The translations under genes and the position numbers were made by a program. The notes beneath the pieces are model-generated. The model made no database searches and had not been told where the DNA came from. It saw nothing but the letters and a program-made list of their open reading frames with translations. A DNA stretch of 64,000 nt from CAZUHB01 sp964620445 (GTDB lineage Bacteria; Planctomycetota; B15-G4; CAYZWU01). The stretch covers positions 81,954-145,953 of the forward strand of contig CAZUHB010000006.1 in the NCBI GenBank assembly GCA_964620445.1, given 5' to 3'. Below are positions 9,367 through 17,129 of this stretch, in pieces. Numbering within the stretch: position 1 is the first letter of the stretch; each line of letters opens with the position of its first letter.

Positions 9367-10848
9367 ATGATCGAGCGATTCCGCGTTGCGCATTTTGTCC
9401 TTTTCGTTCTGATCCTGTGCGGTTCGGCCGGTCTGTCACAGGCCCTCCTCCACGCCCAGGGCCAGACCCGTGAACCGGCGAAAGCGATCCCACACAGCGA
9501 CCAGGCCAAGATGATCGAGGACTTTCTCTCGGGTGCCCGTGAAAAGTATGCGCTCCACCGCCGGAACGGGCTCGAATCTTTCGGCATGGAGATCAAGGTG
9601 TTCGGCGCGGCCGACAGCGCACCGGCTGGACGCGACAGGCGGGGCGGCGGCGGCCGGCGGGGGGGGAAGGAGTATCTCGAGTCCCTGGGGATCATGCAGG
9701 CCGCGGCCCGGGATTCGGTGGCCTACGAGTGGGAGAGCCCCGATGTCGAGGAGATTTCCGCCGGGGGGCAGCAGGGACGGGATCAGTCCCGTTCCACGGT
9801 TCAGAGCGCGCTTCGCGGCCTCTGGAAAGATATCGTGGCCGGATCCGTTTTTGCCGTTCTCGATGCTCGAGAGAGAACCATGGAGGGGACCGACGAGGGG
9901 ATCGTGATCACCTGCTCTGGGGAGGACGGGTCGGAGGCAAAGGTCCTTTTCGATCCGGACAGTTTTCTCGTTCTCAGGGTGGAGCGCGGTGGCGATCGGG
10001 AGTCGGTGGTCGTTCCTTCCTACGCCCCGGTGAACGGCCTCTTTCGCCTCCAGGGCAAGATGGTCACTCGCGGGAGCCGCGGCGGTGATCAAAAGGAGAG
10101 TTCCTTTAGGTACGGCGGTTACCGCACGATCAGCGGATTCGATCTTCCCACCAGTCTGAGCGTCAATTTCGGCCGGGCCGAAATCGAGCTCCTCTTCAGG
10201 TACATCCACATCAACGGAAAGGGACCGGAAGGGGGCGAGATCGATCCCAAGGTGGTCAAGGCCGCGGCCAAGGAATTCGAGAAGCGCTACTCGAAGCTGA
10301 GCGATCCCGAGAAGATCGCGGCGATGAAAGAGCTCGTCCTTCTCGATCACGATCTGGCCGCCCTGGCGATCGCCAAGAAGGGGCTTGCCGACAAGAGCCT
10401 GACCGTTCGCGCGAAGGCCGCCGAGATGCTCGGACGGATGGAGCGCCGGAACGTGGTCGCCCTTCTCGCCAAGGCGCTGAAACCGAACGAGGAGAATCTG
10501 GATGTCTACGTGGCCCTCGTCACCGCCCTCGGCCGGATCGGCGATCCGAAAGCGATTCCCCATCTGTCCAAGGATTTCTGGGGTTTCAAGGAACGGAGCG
10601 CGTCGATCCGCGCCGGGCAGGCCAAGATCGCGGCGCTCGGTATGATCCGGTCGAAGAAATCCGTCGATGCCCTCATCGACCTCTCCTACAAGTTCGGCCG
10701 CGGAAGGCAGGGCACGGGCCGTCTCGTGAATGATGCCGTGCAGGCGCTCCGGGCGCTCACCGGACAGGACTTCGGCCAGGAGCGGGACGACTGGAAGGAC
10801 TGGTGGAAGAAGAACAAGGCCAAATTCAAGCTCGAGGAGGACAACTGA
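9367..10848 (+). CDS. Secreted HEAT-repeat protein of unknown function
   Basis: This 493-residue protein starts at ATG 9367 with GGGAGAG upstream and has a clear N-terminal signal sequence (about residues 6-28, hydrophobic FVLFVLILCGSAGL). The middle section is a beta-rich region with a Gly/Arg-rich low-complexity patch near residues 93-103 (RDRRGGGGRRGG). From about residue 300 there are alpha-helical HEAT-like repeats (KSLTVRAKAAEMLGRM, LDVYVALVTALGRIGD, ASIRAGQAKIAALGMI). It ends in a TGQDFGQERDDWKDWW segment, which I recall from planctomycete HEAT proteins. No catalytic motif is visible. Its stop overlaps the start of the aldo-keto reductase (TGATG), so the two are probably translated together and may act in the same extracytoplasmic process. 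Confidence 0.8.
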   Translation: MIERFRVAHFVLFVLILCGSAGLSQALLHAQGQTREPAKAIPHSDQAKMIEDFLSGAREKYALHRRNGLESFGMEIKVFGAADSAPAGRDRRGGGGRRGGKEYLESLGIMQAAARDSVAYEWESPDVEEISAGGQQGRDQSRSTVQSALRGLWKDIVAGSVFAVLDARERTMEGTDEGIVITCSGEDGSEAKVLFDPDSFLVLRVERGGDRESVVVPSYAPVNGLFRLQGKMVTRGSRGGDQKESSFRYGGYRTISGFDLPTSLSVNFGRAEIELLFRYIHINGKGPEGGEIDPKVVKAAAKEFEKRYSKLSDPEKIAAMKELVLLDHDLAALAIAKKGLADKSLTVRAKAAEMLGRMERRNVVALLAKALKPNEENLDVYVALVTALGRIGDPKAIPHLSKDFWGFKERSASIRAGQAKIAALGMIRSKKSVDALIDLSYKFGRGRQGTGRLVNDAVQALRALTGQDFGQERDDWKDWWKKNKAKFKLEEDN

Positions 10849-11786
10849 TGAACTGCCCTGGGCGGAAGAAGACAATGATGGACGCCGTGTCGCGCAGAAC
10901 GTTTGTCAAGCGGACCGTGCTGGGCGCATCGGCCCTTCTTGCCGGTTGCAGGCCGTACACGGACGAGCTCGAGCTCCCGAAGACGGCGGCCGACCGCGTG
11001 CCGCTCGGGTCGAGCGGTGTGCACGTCCCACGTGTGGCAATGGGTACGGGCACCCACGGATGGAAAAAGGCGTCCGACCAGACCCGCCTGGGGAAGGAGG
11101 CCTTCGCGCGGCTCGTGGCGCGCGGCCAGGAACGCGGTTCGGCCTTTGTCGACGCGGCCGATCTGTACGGATCCCACGCCTTTGTCCACCACGCCCTCGA
11201 GAGCGGAGCCATCCAGCGCGACAAGGTGGCGATCCTGAGCAAGATCTGGTTCTCCGAGGCGCCCGAAATGACGCCCACCGACAGGGCCAAGCCCGAGGTG
11301 GAGCGCTTCTTGAAGGAGATGGGAGTCGATGAGATCGACCTTTGCCTGATTCACTGCGTGCAGGACAAGGCCTGGCCCGAGCAGCTCGAGAGGATGCGCG
11401 ACGAGCTCTCCGAGCTCAAGGAGAAGGGTGCGGTGCGCGCCGTGGGATGCTCATGCCACACCCACGCCGCTCTCGCGCGGGCCGCCGAACATCCCTGGGT
11501 CGACGTGATCCTCGCGCGCATCAATCCCGGCCACAAGCGTATGGATGCCGATGCCGACACCGAAACGGTCGCCGCCACCCTCAAACGCGCCCGCGCCAAC
11601 GGGAAGGGCGTGATCGGCATGAAGATCTTCGGCTGCGGCGACTTTGCGTCCGCCGAGCAGCGCGACAGGTCACTCAGGTACGCTCTCAACGAGGGCCTGG
11701 TCGACGCCATGACGATCGGTTTCACCGCTCCCGAACAGATCGACGACACCATGGACAACATCGACCGGATCCTCGGCGCCGGTTAG
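10848..11786 (+). CDS. Aldo-keto reductase with Tat lipoprotein signal
   Basis: This 312-residue protein begins at ATG 10848, overlapping the HEAT gene's stop, with GAGGAGGA just upstream. The leader has SRRTFVK (residues 15-21) and a lipobox LLAGC (Cys34), so it should be Tat-exported and lipid-anchored. The mature part is an aldo-keto reductase barrel with the catalytic tetrad D102, Y107 (DAADLYG), K132 (LSKIW) and H169 (LIHC). The phosphate-binding end (IGFTAPEQIDDTMDNI) resembles family members that use NADPH. Folding with cofactor in the cytoplasm before Tat export would fit. The substrate is unknown, though co-translation with a secreted HEAT protein argues for a periplasmic role. It uses a TAG stop, which matters for judging the NRPS amber. 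Confidence 0.9.
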   Translation: MNCPGRKKTMMDAVSRRTFVKRTVLGASALLAGCRPYTDELELPKTAADRVPLGSSGVHVPRVAMGTGTHGWKKASDQTRLGKEAFARLVARGQERGSAFVDAADLYGSHAFVHHALESGAIQRDKVAILSKIWFSEAPEMTPTDRAKPEVERFLKEMGVDEIDLCLIHCVQDKAWPEQLERMRDELSELKEKGAVRAVGCSCHTHAALARAAEHPWVDVILARINPGHKRMDADADTETVAATLKRARANGKGVIGMKIFGCGDFASAEQRDRSLRYALNEGLVDAMTIGFTAPEQIDDTMDNIDRILGAG

Positions 11787-11809
11787 ATGCCTGCCAGGTT
11801 CCTTCCATG

Positions 11810-14800
11810 TCAATCGATGGTCACCGTGATCTCGTCTTGATAGGTGCCCTCGTAGATGTTGTTCAGAGCATCGACAGCAAAGAAGAACTTCCACGTTCCC
11901 GCCGGGAGCGTGGCCTGGCCGACCTGGTAGTCGGTGAGCGGCACGAGGTCGTAGGCGATCGCCCGTTTGGGGAACGACGAGTATCTCCATGTGCCCGGGT
12001 AACGCCACCAGTAGTCGTGGACTCCATTCATCTCCGCGTTGATCCAGTAGTCGTGGGTCACGCCGGCCTGGTTGCCCGGATCGAGAGAGATCGTGATCGT
12101 CAGTTCCGTGGGATATGAAACCGAGAAATCGTCGTCCTCGCCGTTCACCTTGATGTCCGGTACGGGGTCGCCCAGCTCGTAGGTGAAACCGTTGTTGAGG
12201 GTGTCGGAACCGAAATCGTTTGTCACCGTCACATCGACCGATCCTTCGCTGTGGGCGGGGGTGGTGCAGGTGATCGTGGTCGCGTTGACCACGACCACGT
12301 CCGTGGCCGCCTCCGTGTCGAAGGTGACCGCTGTCGTTCCCACGGTGGTGAAGTCGCTGCCCGTGATGGTCACCGCCGTTCCGCCCGCCTGGGGGCCGCT
12401 GTCAGGCGCGATCGTCGCGATCGCCGGAGCGTTGTGGTAGGTGAAACAACCGGCCAGCGTGTCCGAGCCGTTCGAGTTGGTCACTTCCACGTCGACCAAT
12501 CCGGCAACCTGTGCCGGGGTGTCGCAGGTGATCGTATTGGGATCGACGACCACGACGTTCGACGCGGCCGCGCCGTCGAAGTAGACGTCCGTATCAGCCG
12601 AGTCGGTAAAGTTGTCGCCCTCGATCGTCACCGCGGTCCCGCCGGCAGCGGGGCCGTGCTCGGGATCGATCGTGCTGACCACCGGCGAGAGGTTGTAAGT
12701 GAATCCGCTGCCGAGCGTGTCGGTGCCGAAGTCGTTCGTCACGACAACGTCGACCGTGCCGGCAACCTGTGCGGGCGTGTAGCAGGTCATCGTGGTCGAG
12801 TTCACGAAGGTGATGCCTGTCGCGTTCGCGCCGCCGAAGGTCACCGTGGTGGTCCCCACAGAGGTGAAGTCGCTGCCCGAGATCGTGACGAGCGTTCCGC
12901 CCGCCGTTGGGCCGTTGTCCGGATCGACGTCGGCGATGCTGGGCGGATTGTGATAGGTGAAGCAGCCGGGCAGGGTGTCGGAGCCGTTCGAATTGACCAC
13001 CTCCACGCCAACCGTTCCGGCCGCATGACCGGGCGTGTCGCAGGTGATTGTCGTCGAATTCACGACGACCACGTTGGCGGCCGCATCTCCATCGAAGTAG
13101 ACGTCGGTGTCAGCCGTCGATGTGAAGGCCGCGCCCGAGATGGTCACCGGCAGGCCGCCGAAGATCGAACCGTGTTCGGGATCGATCGAGTTGACCACCG
13201 GTGCGCCGTTGTAGGTGAACCCGCTGTAGAGCGTATCGGAACCGAAGTCGTTGGTCACGACCACGTTCACGGCGCCCGCGCCGTGGGCGGGGGTGGTGCA
13301 GGTGATCGTGGACGCGTTGACCACGACCACGTTCGAAGCCGCGCTTCCGCCGAAGGTCACCGTGGTCGTGCCGATGGCGGAGAAATCGCTCCCGCTGATC
13401 GTCACGGCCGTTCCGCCGCTCTCGGGACCGTTGTCCGGATCGACGTCGAAGATGCTCGGCGCGTTGTGATAGGTGAAGGCTCCGGGGAGTGTGTCCGAGC
13501 CGAAGGAATTGGTCACTTCCACGTCCACGCTTCCGGCCGAGTGGCCCGGCGTGGTGCAGGTGATCGTGGTGGAGTTGACCACGACCACGTTCGAGGCGGC
13601 GCTTCCGCCGAAGTAGACGTCGGTGTCGCCCGAGGAGGTGAAGTCGCTTCCGTGGACGGTCACGCTCGTGCCGCCCGCCGCCGGGCCGTTCACCGGATCG
13701 ATCCACGAGATCACCGGCGGATTGTGGTAAGCGAAACCGTTATTCAGCGTGTCGGTGCCGAAGTCGTTCGACACTTCCACGTCCACGCTTCCGGCCGAGT
13801 GGGCGGGCGTGGTGCAGGTGATCGTCGTGGCGTTGACGACGGTGACGCCTGACGCCGCTGTTCCGCCGAAGGTCACGGTCGTCGATCCCACGGTGGTGAA
13901 GTCGCTGCCCGTGATGGTGGCGAATGTGCCTCCGCCGACCGGTCCCTCGTCCGGGTCGACGCCGGAGATCGACGGCGCGTTGTGATAGGTGAACGCGCTC
14001 GGCAGGGTGTCGGAACCGTTCGAGTTGGTCACCTCCACATCCACCGCGCCGGCCGCGTGGGCGGGCGTGGTGCAGGTGATCGTCGACTGATCGACGACCA
14101 CCACATCGGAAGCGGCCGCGCCGCCGAAGTCGACGTCCGTGTCGGCCGAGGTGGTGAAGTCGCTGCCGTAGATCGTGACAGCCGTTCCCCCTACGGCCGG
14201 GCCGTTCGTGGGATCGATCGACGTGATGTCAGGGGCGTTGTTGAATCTGAAGCCGTTGTTGAGCGTGTCCGAGCCGAAGTCGTTGGTCACGGCCACGTCC
14301 ACGTCGCCGCCGCCGTGGGCGGGGGTGGTGCAGGTGATCGTTGTCGTGTTGACCACGGTCACATCGGACGCTGCCGCGCCGCCGAAGGTCACCGTCGTGC
14401 TTCCCGCCGTGGTGAAATCGCTTCCCGTGATCGTGACCGCCGTGCCGCCGGCCGCTGGGCCGTTGTCCGGATCGACGTCGCTGATCGACGGGGCGTCGTG
14501 ATAGGTGAACGCATTGGGCGCCGTGTCGAAACCGTTCGAGTTGGCCACCTCCACGTCCACCGCGCCGGCCGCGTGAGCGGGCGTGTCGCAGGTGATGGTG
14601 GAGGAGTCGACGACCACCACGCTCGACGCCGCCGTTCCGCCGAAGTAGACGTCGGTGTCGGCCGTGTTGGTGAAATTGCTCCCCGTGATCGTGACCGCTG
14701 TTCCGCCCGCCACGCCCCCGTCCTCGGGAGTGACGTCGGTGATCACGGGCGGGCTGTTCGCATCGACGGTGACCGTTGCCTCGTAGGGGAGGTGGTTCTG

Positions 14801-16756
14801 GGCCGTGATGGTGAGCAGCAGCGTCCCGGCGGTCACGGGATCGATGGTGAAGCTCGCGTTGCCCGACGAGTTGGTCGTGTCGTAGTCGTAGACCTCGGTG
14901 TCCTTCCAGACGCAGACGAGTGCGCCCTGGAGGTTCGAGCCGCCCGACTTGACGTTGACGCTGTAGCTCTGGCTGCCCGTGTTGATCGGGTCGTCGTGGG
15001 TCACGGACAAGCTGTCCGGATCGTCGGTCCAGAGGGGCATGGCCGGGTCGCCGAGCAGGTTGAGCTCGGTGAAGATGTACTGGTAGTACTCGTCAGAGGG
15101 GTAGTAGTCGTTCTTGTGTTCTTTGAGCGTGTCGCCCACGTGATAGTCGTTGTCGGTGAAGAGCACGTGCCACCAGCGGATCTCGTAGAGGGAGGAGTAG
15201 AGGTCCCAGTAACCCACCGCGTACCAGCCGTAGCGCGTGTTGCCCGTGAAGGAGACGCCGGCATTCCCGGGCCTCCGCATGAAGGTCTCGGACAAGCTCT
15301 CCGTGTAATCCCAGGCGCTGGCCAAACACCCCAGGGTGTAGAAGTTCATCAGCTTCCACCCGTTGTTGAGGGCATTGACATGGCCCGAGTCCATGAGATC
15401 GCTGTGGTTCACGTACCCCATGCCCCAGACGCTGTAGTTGCAGTGGTCGATATGGTTGACCAGGTTGGGGCCGTCGTTCATGTAGTCGATCGTATCGCCC
15501 AGGTGGCTGCCGCCCTCGCTGTCGTACTCCCTGCTGAAGTCGATATAGGAGGGGATGTAGTTGTTGTCGATGTAGATCTTCGTGTCCTCGCCGTCGGTGG
15601 AGGAGTCGAGATCGAATCCGAGAAAGAGCACCGTCTTTCCATAGTTGCTCACGACAGGCGTCCGCTCGTAGTAGAACACCTTGTCGATGAAGTCGTCGAT
15701 GTGGGTCGAACTCCTCACCGTGGCGCGGCCCACGCTCACGTCGGCCACCCAGTCGCCGCTCGATCCGTCCAGGTCGGAGTAGAAGGTGTCGTTGGGAACG
15801 TCCTCGCCGAGAAGGTAGCGCTCGTGGTAAGGGATGCGCGATGACGTGGTCCCGCCGTCGGCGCCGAGCAGGAAGAACCGCGCGCCCCACGTGGTGTGGG
15901 CGTCGTCGACGAAATTCCTGATCCTTTCCCGGCTGTTGCCCGAGTAGTTCGCGTCGATGTACTCCCTCGTGATGATGATGCTGGGACAGCCCTTCTGCGT
16001 GCGCCAGTCGGCCAGAGGGGCCCAGTCGCTCTCGTAGGTCTGGGGCGTGATGATCACGTGCTCGTACTGGCCCGAGGGAAGGGCCCGGCTCTTCGACCCC
16101 GCGAAGGAGGGGATGATCACATCGGAGGGATTGACCGCTTTTTCCTTCAAGAGGGTTTCGTAGTGGTCTCTGCCTGTCTTCGAGAGGTTGACCGTCTTCT
16201 GTTCGGTCTGATTCGAGGCGTCGATCCACTCCACTCTGAACTCGATCAGCGTGGCGAGCTTCAGTTGTCCCGACACGGGATTGTACTGCACCGGGTGGAG
16301 CGCGATCTTGGCAAACCGCTGGCCCACCATTTTCCAGCCGCCGATTCGGGTGGCGAGATCTCCCGGGTAAAAGGCATCGTTCCCGTAGATCGCACCATCC
16401 TTCACGAAGGGATTCTCTTCCTTGTCCTTGCCCGACGTGATCCGCGGCTGCGTGAGCGGCGCCACGTCGAAGGTGCCGTCCAGATCGACCGTCTCGTACC
16501 GCACGATCGAAACCTGTTGCACCAGCGCGGTCCACGGAATGGCCACATCGAACTGTACAACCGGAAGGGCCGGCGCACCCACGGGGCCCGAGGGCACACC
16601 GTCCTTGAGCACGACGAAATCGAGGCCGTGCCGTTGTGTAACGGTCAGATCGTCGGATGTGAAGGTGATCGTTTTGGTGTACTCCCCAGCAAAGAGGGAG
16701 CCGCACAGGACCAAGACTAGGGCTGGAAGAAGGAGCGCTGATTCGGTTAAACGCAT
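11810..16756 (-). CDS. Secreted gingipain-like (peptidase C25) protein with ten IPT/TIG repeats
   Basis: This 1,648-residue protein starts at ATG 16756 with AGGAGG 7 bases upstream; a longer frame to 16930 lacks such a site. A signal peptide (residues 1-24, ending CGSLFAG) is followed by a gingipain-type propeptide and a C25 catalytic domain (to about residue 600). The likely dyad is His438 in NHIDHCNYS and Cys477 in TLGCLASAWDY, 39 residues apart, in the order and spacing of gingipains. An Ig-like linker comes next, then ten IPT/TIG domains (about 668-1527), each about 86 residues, and a C-terminal module (about 1530-1648) that recurs in the hexaheme cytochrome of this window. The protein is probably a cell-surface protease. 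It is transcribed from a strong promoter at 16969-16996 and is convergent with the aldo-keto reductase. Confidence 0.88.
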   Translation of the reverse strand: MRLTESALLLPALVLVLCGSLFAGEYTKTITFTSDDLTVTQRHGLDFVVLKDGVPSGPVGAPALPVVQFDVAIPWTALVQQVSIVRYETVDLDGTFDVAPLTQPRITSGKDKEENPFVKDGAIYGNDAFYPGDLATRIGGWKMVGQRFAKIALHPVQYNPVSGQLKLATLIEFRVEWIDASNQTEQKTVNLSKTGRDHYETLLKEKAVNPSDVIIPSFAGSKSRALPSGQYEHVIITPQTYESDWAPLADWRTQKGCPSIIITREYIDANYSGNSRERIRNFVDDAHTTWGARFFLLGADGGTTSSRIPYHERYLLGEDVPNDTFYSDLDGSSGDWVADVSVGRATVRSSTHIDDFIDKVFYYERTPVVSNYGKTVLFLGFDLDSSTDGEDTKIYIDNNYIPSYIDFSREYDSEGGSHLGDTIDYMNDGPNLVNHIDHCNYSVWGMGYVNHSDLMDSGHVNALNNGWKLMNFYTLGCLASAWDYTESLSETFMRRPGNAGVSFTGNTRYGWYAVGYWDLYSSLYEIRWWHVLFTDNDYHVGDTLKEHKNDYYPSDEYYQYIFTELNLLGDPAMPLWTDDPDSLSVTHDDPINTGSQSYSVNVKSGGSNLQGALVCVWKDTEVYDYDTTNSSGNASFTIDPVTAGTLLLTITAQNHLPYEATVTVDANSPPVITDVTPEDGGVAGGTAVTITGSNFTNTADTDVYFGGTAASSVVVVDSSTITCDTPAHAAGAVDVEVANSNGFDTAPNAFTYHDAPSISDVDPDNGPAAGGTAVTITGSDFTTAGSTTVTFGGAAASDVTVVNTTTITCTTPAHGGGDVDVAVTNDFGSDTLNNGFRFNNAPDITSIDPTNGPAVGGTAVTIYGSDFTTSADTDVDFGGAAASDVVVVDQSTITCTTPAHAAGAVDVEVTNSNGSDTLPSAFTYHNAPSISGVDPDEGPVGGGTFATITGSDFTTVGSTTVTFGGTAASGVTVVNATTITCTTPAHSAGSVDVEVSNDFGTDTLNNGFAYHNPPVISWIDPVNGPAAGGTSVTVHGSDFTSSGDTDVYFGGSAASNVVVVNSTTITCTTPGHSAGSVDVEVTNSFGSDTLPGAFTYHNAPSIFDVDPDNGPESGGTAVTISGSDFSAIGTTTVTFGGSAASNVVVVNASTITCTTPAHGAGAVNVVVTNDFGSDTLYSGFTYNGAPVVNSIDPEHGSIFGGLPVTISGAAFTSTADTDVYFDGDAAANVVVVNSTTITCDTPGHAAGTVGVEVVNSNGSDTLPGCFTYHNPPSIADVDPDNGPTAGGTLVTISGSDFTSVGTTTVTFGGANATGITFVNSTTMTCYTPAQVAGTVDVVVTNDFGTDTLGSGFTYNLSPVVSTIDPEHGPAAGGTAVTIEGDNFTDSADTDVYFDGAAASNVVVVDPNTITCDTPAQVAGLVDVEVTNSNGSDTLAGCFTYHNAPAIATIAPDSGPQAGGTAVTITGSDFTTVGTTAVTFDTEAATDVVVVNATTITCTTPAHSEGSVDVTVTNDFGSDTLNNGFTYELGDPVPDIKVNGEDDDFSVSYPTELTITISLDPGNQAGVTHDYWINAEMNGVHDYWWRYPGTWRYSSFPKRAIAYDLVPLTDYQVGQATLPAGTWKFFFAVDALNNIYEGTYQDEITVTID
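12176..14752 (-). repeat. Ten tandem IPT/TIG-encoding repeats arranged as five two-domain units
   Basis: Ten repeats of about 258 bases (86 residues) lie end to end inside the C25 protease gene. They alternate in type. Odd-numbered domains carry T-x-x-DTDVYFGG and end near SNGSDTLPG-FTYH; even-numbered ones carry TTVTFGG and end near NDFGSDTLNNGF. The period of similarity is therefore about 516 bases (172 residues), repeated five times. All keep GGTAVTI-GS-FT and ITC-TP-H motifs of Ig-like IPT/TIG folds. Confidence 0.9.
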
Positions 16757-17129
16757 CGGAGTACCTCCTGAATCGGCAACGGTCAATATCAAAAAATTGG
16801 AGAGTTCAAAGAGCTGTATGGAATTTCGTCCGAGCCTGTGCTCACCTCGGCTTTCGGCTGGAAGACAAACGGCGAAGAAAGCGCCCCCTTTTCCATAGGA
16901 AGGGACAAGAAAACGGCTCGGTCCGGACAAAACAGCATAGGGTTATTAGGCGATAAATGCGGTATCAAAGTATACTTATCTTTGAAGTATTGTCAAGGAT
17001 AGTTTGATGGGTATCCGAGATAGTGGGCCGGAGACGGCGATAAACTTCGCCGATGGACCCGAGAGGGGCCTGGCGAGCCGCCCGGCCTCAGCGCGCTCGA
17101 ACCATGCCGCGGCCGCCGACCGGCCGGAA
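16757..17129. other. Intergenic region upstream of the C25/IPT gene
   Basis: These 373 bases lie between the C25/IPT gene start and the end of the beta-helix gene. They hold the C25 gene's promoter and an AT-rich core (about 16940-17010), and leave a 5' leader of about 205 bases before the ATG. No convincing terminator for the beta-helix gene was found, and no other gene is visible. Confidence 0.6.
16969..16996 (-). promoter_or_regulatory. Sigma-70-type promoter of the C25/IPT gene
   Basis: Read on the minus strand, TTGACA (16996-16991) is followed by a 16-base spacer and TATACT (16974-16969), a near-consensus housekeeping promoter. An ATACTT-(c/t)-(aaa)GATA element occurs twice in and around the spacer and -10 region, a possible operator. 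The expected start is near 16962. Confidence 0.72.

Noticed and set aside
12176..14752. CRISPR-like array
   Set aside because: Regular spacing is due to 258-base coding repeats for IPT/TIG domains; there are no short identical repeats with unique spacers.
12251..15844. Plus-strand frames of 533 and 620 residues opposite the C25/IPT gene
   Set aside because: Repetitive RVGH/GGRGAGD strings are the mirror of the IPT repeats, not a real repeat protein.
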